Origin: Calcarisporiella thermophila CBS 279.70
Taxonomy: Eukaryota > Calcarisporiellomycota
Direction of reading: 5' to 3'
Assembly: GCF_041956535.1 (NCBI RefSeq)
Contig: NW_027192201.1
Span: forward strand, 672,206 to 736,205
Length of the DNA: 64,000 bases
Part shown: piece by piece, positions 22,080 to 33,455 of the stretch
Layout: every line of letters begins with the position of its first letter
Numbering within the stretch: position 1 is the stretch's first letter
The notes under the pieces: model-generated
Told to the model about the DNA's origin: nothing
Seen by the model: the letters and a program-made list of their open reading frames with translations, nothing else
Database searches by the model: none
Translations under genes and position numbers: made by a program

Positions 22080-24479
22080 ATGGCCTCGGATGAAGCATCC
22101 CAAACCCTACGCCTGTCCTACCCGCCGTCTGATAAGCCTGTTGAGCAGTTAACCCATCATGAGAAACTTATGAAAATCGGCCGTAATATTCCATGCAATA
22201 CTTGCTCATGTAAAGGTTGGAGGCCAAAACCTCCCGGACCAGGGCGTGCAGATTCATGTGCATGCGGTCATAAACTCTCGTCTCATGGAGGGCAATGTTC
22301 TTCGGAAGAATTTGAGAGACGATTAAGAGTTGCAATAAGGATTGATGAATTACTGGAGGTAAATTATTGACTAGAACAATTGGTTTCTTACTGTTGAGAG
22401 CTGCCACATAATAATCGCACTTGAATTCATACGTAATAATTTGTTCTCACATTAGGAGATGGAAAAGCTCTTGGATTTTGACTACGAGGATGAGGACATC
22501 AGATCACTAAGAAAGTAAGTTGTCATATAATCTTTATTAAAAAAACATTGTCTGCAGAATGTCTGTCTGATCTCCTTTTGTCTAGACAAATGATATTACA
22601 GGATGGTACTCCATCCCCGCATAAATCTCCCTCGCTAAAAAGTATTAATGAAATGCTACTGTTGTCTATATTTTAATTCTAAATTCTTGAGGACTTTTAG
22701 GATCTCGTGAAGGATCTGTAGAGGATGGAGAGGGAGACGAGCCTATTAGTAAACGGGTCAAACTCGAGGGAGAAACTAATGGTGTCGCGAGTGTAGAAGG
22801 TAGTTGAATCAAGAGCTCTCATTTAGTGTTGAGATAGCATTGACCTTCTCATTCTCCCTAGATGGAGACCAAGAACCCAAGGATAAAATAACAAATGGAG
22901 CCGAAGTTTCTGAGGCAAGTATTAGTGGATTTTCTATTGCTGAGGCGAGTCAACATTTAACGCTCATTACGTCTGCATTTGTAGTTGTCGAAAAAGGAAA
23001 AAGAAGCAGTATTAGAAGAGAGAGCGGGGATTGTGGAATTTCGCGTGGTCGCCAATGATGGGACACGAGATAGCATGATATTCTTAACTGGACTCAAGAA
23101 CATCTTTCAGAAACAACTCCCGAAAATGCCTAAGGAATATATTGCAAGATTAGTTTACGATCGGTGAGGATAAGTTTGCTTATATTTGGAATCAGCAGTA
23201 ATAACAATTATGCAATGCTCTAGGAATCATGTGTCAATGGCGATTGTCAAACGGGATATGTCTGTAGTAGGGGGGATTACGTATCGCCCTTTTTATTCTC
23301 AAAAGTTCGCTGAAATTGTGTTTTGCGCTATTGCGAGTCAGGAGCAAGTTCGAGTGAGTGTCAAGTCTTTATATGTAGAAGATTACTATCTTATTCACAT
23401 TTTGCATTTTAACAGGGCTATGGTTCGCGTTTGATGAACCACTTGAAAGATTACATTCGATCTGTGAGCGACATTCAGCATTTTCTAACATATGCTGATA
23501 ATTATGCTACAGGCTATTTTGAAAAACAAGTAAATATAGACTACAATGGAGACTATTTTGATCCTCTTTTAATACCTAGAAAATATTCACTAGGGATTTA
23601 CGAAGGAGATTACCCTCGACCGCAGTATGTGGGTCGGATATATCAAGGATTATGAAGGAGGCACTCTGATGCAGGTATGGTTGTAGTGGCATGTATTACG
23701 GACCAAGCGTAAGAGTAGATTGAACTCCTCTGTTCTTTTCTCATGTATAGTGCTCTATGGTGCCGAAGGTCCAGTATTTACGAGTGCGAGAAATTCTTGC
23801 TATCCAAAAAGAGGTAATAGCCTATGTTGTTTTTTTAGTGCAGATTTGATAAATCTATCTATTTCTTAGGTGGTGTATGAGAAAATCAAAACTCGATCTA
23901 CTTCTCACATCGTGTACCCGGGATTAGTCGAATTCCGCGAAGGCTCAAAGGAGGTTGATCCTATGACGGTTAGAGGAATAAGTATATATTTCTCCCTTTA
24001 TTTGTATGGAAAAAATTTTTTATCTCACTCTCATTATTTCGCTCAGAGGAATCTGGATGGACACCGGAAATGGACACAGCGTAAGTTCTCAATATTTACT
24101 CCTTTTCACCTTATTCCACTGCTAACTATGGTCTCATAGACCGAACCAAATACCACGCAGCGAACATTACACTACGATGCGTCAACTCGTCAGCGAGCTA
24201 CAGAACCACAACAGTTCATGGCCCTTCTTGCAGCCTGTGAATAAGGATGACGTTGCTGACTACTATGAGGTGATCAAGGATCCAATGGACTTGGCCACTC
24301 TAGAATCCAAAGTGGAGGCCGATATGTACAAGACACTCGACGATTTTCAAGTTGATGTGCAGAAAATATTCGATAATTGCCGCACATACAATGCAGAGGG
24401 GACGCCGTATTACAAGTGCGCAAATCGGTTAGAAAAATACTTTAAGGATCGACTGAAGTACTGGCTTGAGCAAACCTAG
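22080..24479 (+). CDS. GCN5: Histone acetyltransferase GCN5/PCAF with bromodomain
   Basis: Catalytic subunit of SAGA/ADA complexes acetylating histone H3. Thirteen exons (22080-22358, 22456-22514, 22586-22605, 22701-22799, 22862-22914, 22985-23163, 23224-23353, 23416-23529, 23594-23674, 23751-23813, 23870-23981, 24047-24080, 24140-24479) give 520 residues. The N-terminus has a cysteine/histidine module ([13 protein letters not shown] ... [11 protein letters not shown]) like the start of the animal PCAF_N region, absent from yeast Gcn5. The HAT core has [72 protein letters not shown] and [11 protein letters not shown]. The bromodomain carries [20 protein letters not shown] and [13 protein letters not shown]. 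Intron 22915-22984 starts with GC (AG|GCAAGT). Intron 8 must be removed to restore KQGFTKE. Confidence 0.95.
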
Positions 24480-24994
24480 TGTGGAACATTGCTTTCGAAT
24501 TTATCATTTGAGGTTCTATTTTTCTACCTGTTTTATTATTTGTAAATTAATGCGCTTTTTCCTTGTCGTTTGTTTCTTTTTTCAAATTTTTCTTCATTTT
24601 AGAACAATGGAATCTCTTCTATATCCTTTGAAACTTCCGACTCTTAACCTAGAGAAAATTACACACAGAAATAACAAAAAAAAAATAATATAATAAAACA
24701 TTCGGATACGAAATAAAAGTAAAATAAGAAAAATAAAAGGAATAAAAGCAGAAAATAAATGGTTCATACAAACAGAGATAAGAGGAAATAAAGTATAAAA
24801 TCACAAAAACGAGGATAGAGTAGAGCGATAGAGAAAGAAATTTACATTCAAATGATCAATAAGAAAAGAATATAAACCGAGGGCCAGTAAATCATAGCAG
24901 TTTAAAAAAAATTTCAGAAAATATAAAATGGAGCATCAATCTTGTCAATGAGCGAGCATATTTCATATATATTTGTATTAGAAGACCGTAGGCG
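24480..24994. other. Intergenic, convergent 3' ends
   Basis: A-rich sequence after GCN5 and beyond the end of the acidic-protein gene. No gene seen. Confidence 0.4.
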
Positions 24995-26175
24995 TCAGAG
25001 GAAAGGCTAACAAGCAAGAAAGGTAAGCTACGCTTCTTCCAACTCGCTTAGCTTCTTATGATTCTACTTACATTTTCCATTACACCTCTTTCTCGCATCA
25101 AGGCCCACTCACCTGCACCAATGCCTACACACTTCATCGACACTGCTTGCATGATCCGTTGACTTGCTGGACTTATATTCTCGTCACGTGCAGTCACGTA
25201 ACCATAGGTAGTACCTGCCGCACCACGACGGAGAGCAGTCGTTGGAGGAGCACAGAGCATCTGGTTTTGTATCCTCCATGGAGGAGTGGCCTCTGCGATT
25301 CGCTCAGGCCGCCTCCATTGCTGAAGTTGAAGTGGGGAAGTAGTGGGACAAGATTGTGAGAGGATGCTGTTATTTGCATGGTTGGCAGATAGAGAAGTGC
25401 AGCCGCTAGTAGTAAAAGAGGTGTCGAGGTTGAAAGAGGTATCGATTGTGGTGTTGAAACTCGTATCCGCGCCACCATAGTCGTCCAGCGACGTCTCAGC
25501 ATATTCTTCAACGAGCATTGTCATATCCTCATCCTCTTCCATATACGGCTGCTGCTTCTCTTCATCCTCTGCAATCTCTTCGATCTCTTCCTCGATCTCC
25601 TCCTCCTCCTCTTCCTCAAATATATCCTCATCTTCGTATACGTTCCGAAGACCAAAAGCACGTGGTGGTTTACGCTGAGGGGATAGTAAGCTTTCCTCGT
25701 GTGGCTCGTCCAAAGGCGAGGACGGCGAAGAATACTCATCTACAAGAGAATAAGATCGCCGAAATGTAGGTGGGGTTCGTACCATCTTCAGAGAAGGTGT
25801 TGGTTCCTCCTTAGAGAAAAAGTGCTTTGACTGACGGAAGTGAGAATCAATACGCGCGGGCGGCTTGTTTAACAAAAGCGACTTTATTAGGATGAAAAGA
25901 AATATAAACTTAGGCAACCTACCTGAGACCAAGTATAGCGTTTCACTCCAGCATTATTATCTTTCTGTATCTGTGATGATATGTTAACATGAGTAGCGGG
26001 CTCTAGCTCTAAGTAAATAGAAAAACGCGTCAAAATTGGTTAGATTTACATTATATGCTTCACTAAACTGGGGAAATAAAATGGTGCTTTTCCTACCATC
26101 AGATGAACGCTTTATATTCCAAAATGAATCTAACCGTAACTGGCCTCCAACGGTAAGCCGTCTATAATGTGACAT
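24995..26175 (-). CDS. Acidic protein of unknown function with PIP-like N-terminal motif
   Basis: Not recognised. Exons 26175-26097, 26008-25923, 25863-25072 and a final 25006-24995 give about 322 residues with consistent phases. The start MSHYRRLTVGGQ leads into GGQLRLDSFWNIKR, which resembles a PCNA-interacting box (Q--L--FW). Further on are KRYTWSQ, DSHFRQSKHFFSKEE and the Pro-directed TPPTFRRSYSLVDEY. A Glu run (about ten residues) and an acidic region follow, then repeated DTSFN-type segments and a Ser/Pro-rich tail. An acceptor just upstream of the ATG (GCTTTTAG) means an earlier exon could exist. The domain make-up suggests a regulated nuclear protein, but that is inference only. Confidence 0.6.
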
Positions 26176-27760
26176 CCTCGCGTTTCCGGTATTTGCAATG
26201 GTGATGTTAGTCGACAAAATGCCTAAAAGCAAAGAAACACTGTCAAAATGGTTAGGAACGGTTAATATATATATGAGAACGGGCCAATATATTAACGCTT
26301 TATCGCGACAAAAAGGAGAAAAAAGAAAGTAAAATCTTTACCCTCCACTTAGCTAAGACTCTCCCCTCAAAAAGTATAAAAAACACGTATATATTATCGC
26401 GTTTTCCTTTACTTTTCTCGGGAATAGTTATAAAGGAAAAGGAATAAAAACGCGTTTGAAGAGTAAAACAGAAGAAAACAAATTCGGTGACCCTAAATAT
26501 ACAGCCTAGACAAGCCCCATATAGTATATCACCGAGAGAGGAAACGCGTAAAACGGTCTTCTGAGTTCTGAAATGGCGACGCGGATCCAAATCGAGATAT
26601 TCCTATAAGTCAATTGGCGGATGAATATTTCCTAATTGTTGTCGCTCAAATGATTCAATAATAAAAATATTATTGCTTAGTTAACAAAGAAAATCCGCAA
26701 TATGATTACGGGTTCTATACGCCAGTTTAGGCTATACTACATTGAATTTTGAAATATTCGAACAAACATCAAATTAATTCCAGCAATTTTTCATTAGAGG
26801 ACCTTTTAACCTTTAGAACTCTTAAAATTAATAAAAAATTATATAAATAATTAAATAACCGTGAGATAAGAATGCAACATGTAAGAGCCTTGAGGTTTCA
26901 CTTCCAGGTTTTATTATGCCCGATGTTTATAAACGTTTTATATATCCAGTTTTTTTGTAGGGGCAAGATCCTCAAAAGGTCACGAAACTAGCGAGAATGG
27001 TATTTAACCTAGCTGATATTGACTTATGGTGATACTTATCTTATTATCATTCCCTTCATTATCCCACTCTTAGTTCAAATAAGAGTTCAAAGATTTCCTT
27101 CATACTTGAGGAGACTGGATAATTCTCGAATGGATCAAGTAAATTATCCATCATAGGCGTAAATTGTACTATATATATTCCTTGATGTTGAATTAAATAG
27201 AGCATTTTTTATAATAGGAGCGTACCAAACGGAAAAAGTTAAATCCAAACATACGTTTTCCGTGGAATTAAGCAAGAATACCGAGCACTCCACTTCAAGC
27301 AGTACAATAGAAGGTGAAATTTATGATAGCCATAAAGATGGTGACACACAAATTCAAGCTCGTAGCTCGAACAAGGGGATAAAGAGTTGCACTAGTATTA
27401 CAACCGAATATTTATGAGGGTAACTAACAAGGACTCTTATTCTTAATTTATTATTTTATGTTTTAGCTCGAAGGACTGCTAGAGACGCTGTAAACAAGGA
27501 ACAGTCCATTCCAAAGATACAACATTATGAGTTACGAGAGACGAGGCAAAGGCAAGAGAGGAGAATCGCCAACTGAAAAATAGATATAAGGAGTGTTGAA
27601 ACTTTCCATATCCCTTCCTAGTCGTATTTTTCAACCAAATTTCTACGAATTTTCAAACAGTATTCTGCATCCAAGCTTTCTATAGGGATATACATTACAA
27701 GAAAAAGTAAGAAGTATTTCCTATCTGGCTGCTATTTTAGTTAAATCCTACCTTTTCTCA
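26176..27760. other. AT-rich intergenic region bordering the accessory segment
   Basis: Mostly A/T with stop-dense frames. The only coding-like patch is 27130-27576, listed separately. The open minus frame at 26300-26590 begins with TTG and has no family resemblance. Confidence 0.4.
27130..27576 (+). CDS. Possible small basic protein, speculative three-exon gene
   Basis: Candidate exons 27130-27138 (ATG GAT CAA, then GTAAAT), 27218-27254 and 27467-27576 join in phase to a 51-residue Arg/Lys-rich product ending ELRETRQRQERRIAN. The last segment, RRTARDAVNKEQSIPKIQHY, looks coding. The second intron would be about 210 bases, longer than usual here, and its donor (GTTTTC) is weak. An alternative is a decayed gene whose exons remain. 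No family recognised. Confidence 0.2.
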
Positions 27761-29651
27761 TTAAATACTCTCAATTTCAGGATGACAATAATAAGTATAG
27801 TAAATTAAAGAACTTCTATCATAATACATAGCCTTCACATCGGCAGGATGCTTCTCCACCAACTCCTTCACCACTTTCATATGCCCACCCATCGCAGCAA
27901 ATTGTAACAGTGACCATCAATTATTGTCCTTAGCATTCGCATCAGCATGATGCTTCTCCACCAACTCCTTCACGATCTCCATATGTCCACTCATTGCAGC
28001 AGCGTGTAACACTGTCCATCCATTATTGGTCCTAGCATTCATATCTGCCTGATACTCTTCTACCAAAAGGCACAAAATTGATGTATATCCATCTTTCGCT
28101 GCATAGTGTAAAGGCATTTGTCCTTCTTTGTCTCCTATCGCAATGAATTTTCTGAATATCTCCTTATATTTCCGTATGCTTTCAATGTCATTTCTCTGAA
28201 TCGCATGATGTAGGAGGGTTAAATCCATCCTACCGTATTCATATTTGACAGGTTGCACCTCAGCATTAATCCGTTTTGAATATTGATGCAGCCAATAACC
28301 CCATTTACCCGCCCCCAAAACCTTAACAAATCGATATTCAGTTAAATGCTGCATTGCAATATAGTCACCTCCTCTTGAAGCTTCTTCATAAAGCCGGGCT
28401 GCATCTCTACACCTATTCATTTCATCATATAAACCTTCCAGATAATGCAATGACGATCTTGTAAGATCGTGTTTTGTGCCAAGACATCTCTTGCGAATAG
28501 TAAATGCCATGCGACAATGCGGCTCTGAGTCTTCATGACAACCCTTCATGTAATGATGAAAGAATTGATTGCTTGCAGCCTTTGCTTTATGTTGTGGATT
28601 ACCCACTGACTTTGTTATTTCCACTGCATAATCTGCCAGTTCCTCAGCTTCTTGAAATTGTGCCCTGCTTGTAAAAAATACCACAGTGTGTGAGAGAACG
28701 GATGCGAGATTGATAGAATCAAGACCCAAATCTTGTCGCTTTACTAGCCGAGCAACATGCTGGATATGGGGTGCATAAAGCAGCATTGTCTCTTGAATGG
28801 TCTTGTCACTTGGTTCGTATTCACTGGGAATGCTGTTCTCCATCTCTTTACTCAAGGCAGATATTACGCGTTCATACCGCTTAGTACATATTATGTTCTT
28901 GTTGAGAATAACCCATTGAACTATCCGATGTATCGATATGGAAATGCTAGTAGAAGATTGTGTTGTATCTCCTCCCTTCGTACTTTGAATTAAGGAGTAG
29001 CTCTGGAGTAGTTTCATGGCCTTACGTATATAAGATGGATGTTCTTTTCCGCCAAGAATTGTTTGGGCATGGGTGTGAAGGAATGCGGCTGGGACATGGT
29101 CTGGGTAGAGCAATGCCATAGAAAAGAGCAAATTCACCGCCAAGGAACCTTCCCTTTGCTTTTTAATCCGCTCCAATGTGTTCTTGAACAGGATTGATAT
29201 TGTTTTTTTATACTTGATTCCTTTTTCCACTGGATTATCCTCTGAAAAATCCGTGGTTCTCTTGGTATTCATGGAGGTACTCTTGTATTGTTATTTCCTC
29301 CTGACGTAGTGATGCTCTGGCTAAATCAATGGCGAGTGGATAATATCCCAGCGCTTTAACGAGTTCCACTGCGTAAGCGTATTCTTTGGCCGTCCCCCTA
29401 TCTCTGAGTAGCAATTTCAATGCCTCCTCCAGCTTCATTCTATTCGTTTCATCTTCCAAATTGATACACAATCCATCATGTATAATATTGCAATCGCAAG
29501 TGGTCACCAATATGGTTCCTTTTGGCCCATCGGACCCATCGATTGTTGGAATATAGTTGGAAAGACAGTCTGGCTCATCGGTTCCCAACGTAAGAATATA
29601 ATTTTTACAAATAAAGCACGATTCGGGCTCCGAAGAGCCGATACCGTCCAT
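27761..29651 (-). pseudogene. NB-ARC/TPR/ankyrin (NLR-like) pseudogene
   Basis: Remnant of a fungal NLR-type protein. The 5' segment (29651-29235) has the NB-ARC features GTILVTTCD and ALGYYPLAIDLA (the GxP/GLPL-like motif), then EYLHEYQ. The P-loop and kinase-2 motif are missing upstream. At about 29260 the frame shifts, and a second long frame (29272-27917) continues with a winged-helix-like part (LLFSMALLYPDHVP), a TPR-like middle (RAQFQEAEELADYAVEI, SLHYLEGLYDE) and ankyrin repeats (MPLHYAAKDGYTSIL, WTVLHAAAMSGHMEIVKELVEK). A TGA at 27919-27917 interrupts the repeats, which continue in the same frame (LLQFAAMGGHMKVVKELVEK) to 27761. 5' truncation, frameshift and nonsense change all argue for a dead gene. 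Confidence 0.8.
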
Positions 29652-30252
29652 CCGGCTTCATTTCCCTTGTGCTTTCACCCAAAGGGAAATTTTACACATT
29701 GCCCTCGACAGTCTGAACCTGGAAGTATATGAACCATGCTTAGTAAAAAACGTATCTTTAGCTCTTTAAATTAAGGGATTTGACAAAATATTTTTGGAAT
29801 TATTGATTGTGTTATCTAGCTAATTTTGTGAATTGTTTTTATTAAATTGGCTTTTTATCTACTTGAAATTCGTAAGTTACTTTTTACTAGAAAACTGCTT
29901 GGAGTTACGGCTGAAATTGGTCTGTAGGCTTAAGTTTCTGAGACTTGGTTATTTTTTCGGTCCTCTGACCAGAGTCCATGTCCAATATACTATACCTGCT
30001 TTGGGCCCGATCATATAGACTATTGAAACTTTCGAAAGGCTCTTCAAATGGATTTAGCCAATAATCCCAATGAGGGCTTTATGTAGGGATATCCTATGAG
30101 AAATTATCCATCAAATGGCTCCGCTACGTTGTATTTCCTGACTTTGCCGTACTTTTGAAATTATACGCTTGAAACTCACTGCCAATCGCTCTTCCAATCC
30201 ATTTTGCATACTTCACAATATTTAAGAACATCTTGGGAATTTTTTCGAGTTG
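29652..30252. other. AT-rich spacer in the accessory region
   Basis: No convincing ORF. The missing NLR P-loop region was looked for here and not found. Confidence 0.4.
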
Positions 30253-31698
30253 CTAGGTAAAATTTGTGGGCTCTTGTATTGTAGAAGGATTATGGGTGAT
30301 TCCCCGAAATGGTCCAAATACAGCTTGCCATTGCACGTAATTTCGCAGAACATCCATAATATGGAGATAAGCATTGGGCTGCACTACACCCTCTACTCCC
30401 GAAGTCAGGCCAGCATCTGTACCATCCAGACCCGCTGCTGAGATCGTGATAATCATGTCCGACCAACGGTTAAATTTATGCACTGTTACCCTCCACCCAA
30501 ATGGTTTCCCAGCTCTAATGAACATAGAAGTTGTGCTGGAAACTAGCACAACCATGTTCAATAAACTGGCTACTATGTACATCAGGGCTGCACCCCACTT
30601 ATCGGCGTCCAGTCTAGAAAGCACGAGAATAGCTCCGATTGTGGTTAGAGCAAATGCTAGCGATGAAAGCCCAGAAATCCAAGCTTGGTATTTCCTATGT
30701 CGCAATGGCCTGTTCACTCGTAATCCGAGATCCGTCCCACCTATCAACAAGAATGCATCATGTGGGATAGCAGCACATGTGAGAAGGATTGCTTGCACAC
30801 GAGCAGTCCTCCCAAGTTTTTAACCCGTGTCCTCAACCATTCTGCAAGCCCTAGCAAGTCTTAATCCTAGCAAGTTGCAAGAAGTGCTCAATATAGCTGC
30901 CCATAGCACCTTTGGTTGCTGCCATATTGCCAGTACGGTAAGAGTGGAGGCCAGTAATTGGATTCCAGTTTGAATTCCTAATAAATACCTGTTGTGATGC
31001 CACGGCTGCATCGGATCAGGCATTTCCACTACACAAAGCCTTGATCTAGCTCCTTCTTCCTGAACCAGATTCGAAAGCAACCATTTCTCTAAAATTCTAT
31101 TCTCCAAACTTGCTCCACCCCACCTGACACTATTTCCGTTGGTGTCAGCAGGAACTGGGTATGGGACTGCTGCGCGCCATGACACCCGCAATGCTCCAGA
31201 TGCACTCTCGATACCCACTCCCAAACTTTTGAGGGCTATAGTAGCACATCTCCAACTTGCTTCATGCAGTCCTATACCAATAGTCCAGGCCGGTATCCAA
31301 GGCGAAGGAGATTCTTGCAAGCTCTCTAATGCAGCTGCAGCCCATGGGCCAACCAGAAATGAACTTAGAATAGAGACTACTATTGAACCGTCTGACGTGT
31401 TATTTATAGATTCTTCAAGCAAACCAGCTCTAACAAGACGGAGGGATGATGCTGAAACTGCTATTGTCGACGATCTACTCATCCAGGCTCTTTGGTTCTG
31501 TCTCTGACTTGGTCTACTTATTGCATCTTTCAGCGTTGGCCTTGCGGCAGACTCTTCAACATAGCAGACACAATAATTCTTACCTGATTTGAGCATAATC
31601 AGGTATTCTCTCAGGACATACCCCATCTCCCACTTTGTCCATAAAGGACGTGTGCCTTTTTGTAGGCATCGTGTTGCGCAGTTTTCTATTAACCGCAT
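30253..31698 (-). pseudogene. Multi-span membrane protein ORF interrupted by one in-frame stop
   Basis: Two long frames, 31698-30820 and 30819-30253, are in the same phase and are separated only by a TAA at 30822-30820. Together they would make about 480 residues. The protein is Trp/Leu/Ala-rich with several hydrophobic segments (IQLLASTLTVLAIW, AWISGLSSLAFALTTIGAILV, ALMYIVASLLNMVVLV). Base composition is clearly less AT-rich than the flanks. Upstream, the frame 31918-31580 overlaps in another phase, so the 5' end may also be shifted. No canonical intron removes the stop. I do not recognise the family; it may be a recently inactivated gene or two genes. Confidence 0.5.
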
Positions 31699-32697
31699 GG
31701 ATTCTATGGCTTCTTTGGTGAAAAGCCAGTGCTTTTCTATCGATATATTGCCAAGGGACTATTTGGTTTAAAGAATATGTCGAAATATCCTCCTTGTTTT
31801 CCTCTGAATTTATCCTGCAAACTCGTTGGTTTGAATCTTGCGCATCACTACTGCTGCCGCTTTTTGCGCATCCAAAATTAGTATAACTAGCTTGATTGTT
31901 AGCAAATCCATGCTTCAACGTTCTCTATCTTCATAGTAATTCAACCTAACACGAAACATTAGAGTGTCAGCGAAAGCCGCCTGGTGTGAAGTTAATTTCC
32001 CAAGATATATAATGGCTAATGAATCTCACTTGACGAAGGCATCTTCACGGCCAAGACGCTCGAATGGATTCCGTAATGAAGGCATTTTAGAATAAGGCAA
32101 GGGTTATCACAAATCGTGATGACTTTATGTCTCAATTAACTAAAGGCTATAGATGAGAGTAGCGTTTACATGTTGTTGTTTATATCAGGCTTTATATGTG
32201 TCTTGAATAGATGCACACTTCACATATCCATTCATATGTTTACCATATATCTACTTTTGAACGAAAACCCAAGCTTTTCTCTCTGGAGGACATCGGCTAT
32301 CTCAGAACACAAATTGAGTTTTATTCATTGTATAGGGAGATAAATTTTGCGAGTCTATTCCGTTTCTTTTAGGTACAAGGAAAGTCAAAATAGAGCGTGG
32401 AAATTTTTTCAATCGGAAGAATGAGCTTATTGTAGCTTCCTGTGGCTTTAACTTATCCACAAAAGAGCTAGAAAGGCTATTCAAATTTTGGATTGATATG
32501 AACTAGGAGAGATATCAACACAACCACAATCAATAGGGCGTGGATCATATCTCGCTCCTCTCATAATTCCAGCTTAGTTGTCTGGTGAACATTTGATCAT
32601 GGTTTCGCTCTGATTTAATGTGTAAACTGGTATTAAATTAGAGCGTAATCTGTTGACTAACACCTGAAATTCAAATCTCTAGTTGGTAATAAGAGAT
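31699..32697. other. Spacer with possible decayed coding sequence
   Basis: The minus frame 31580-31918 enters from the membrane-protein locus. The rest is AT-rich with short frames only; 32302-32484 on the minus strand is basic but unrecognised. Confidence 0.35.
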
Positions 32698-33330
32698 TTA
32701 CTGTAATGACTCTTGTCGGGGTCTAGACCGATAGCAATAGTAGAAAACGGTGTTATATTGCCTCCCTTTGTGCTCTGAATTAGGGAGTATCATTAATGAG
32801 CGAGCGAATAGCTTTCCCAACATGACCGCAGGGCAGGCTGCATATGTAGCTTCCAGGAATGCAGCAAGTTGCCGAGAGGTAGTTACTCCGGTCCAGGAGA
32901 ACCCGAGCGCTACCCTAGAAATGTCCCTGACTTTCTTCCGCAAAAGCTCGAGAGTCATTTCCCCGTTTTGGATTTTGATTCCCAGATGTTCTATCTCTTG
33001 AGAAGGCGTTAGAATTGACTTTTCGAAATTGATCACAAAACCGAACTGCTCCAGTATATTGATCAACGTTTGAGAGTGCATCCTGGACTCTTCCATCGAC
33101 GATAAGACACCACTCCTATCCTTGCCTTCCGACACACCGTGAGGACTGGGCGTAGCACCTTGGTGAATATCCTGAGAAAGAAGGTAGTCCCAACGGAAGA
33201 ACTTTGAACTGACACTTTTTGCCACCCAGATGAACTGGAGGAATTTCCTGGACTCTTGGTAAGTGATGAAGGAGTTGGTGGAGGAGCATCGTGCTGATGT
33301 GAATATTACCGGCTGGAATATTATTAAAAA
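32698..33330 (-). mobile_element. Degenerate DIRS-like retrotransposon reverse transcriptase fragment
   Basis: The minus strand encodes LINILEQFGFVINFEKS followed by TPSQEIEHLGIKI, MTLELLRKKV and TSRQLAAFLEATYAACPAVM. This is the order seen in DIRS-type reverse transcriptases (thumb into RNase H). Further 5' the match moves between frames: FKVLPLGLP in one, RIFTKVLRPVLTV and GVVSYL in another, then MEESRMHSQTL in a third. At least two frameshifts have therefore broken it, and the catalytic YLDD is not intact. No terminal repeats, RNase H end or tyrosine recombinase were found nearby. A Ty3 origin is less likely given the wording of the post-palm segment. Confidence 0.7.
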
Positions 33331-33455
33331 AACTTGAGCTAAAAATTTACCTTTAAAAAAAAACCTTAATAAAATAAAGTGCTTAAGTGAAAATATAAAT
33401 TATATTTTTAAATATTTTATCTTGTGTTAAACGGTATAAAATTCGTATTATAGAT

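Noticed and set aside
23431-23655. Apparent frameshift in the GCN5 HAT domain after YFEKQ
   Set aside because: Explained by a normal GTAAAT...CACTAG intron (23530-23593) that restores [10 protein letters not shown].
26300-26590. Minus-strand ORF upstream of the acidic protein
   Set aside because: TTG start, hydrophobic low-complexity translation, no link in frame to the downstream gene found.
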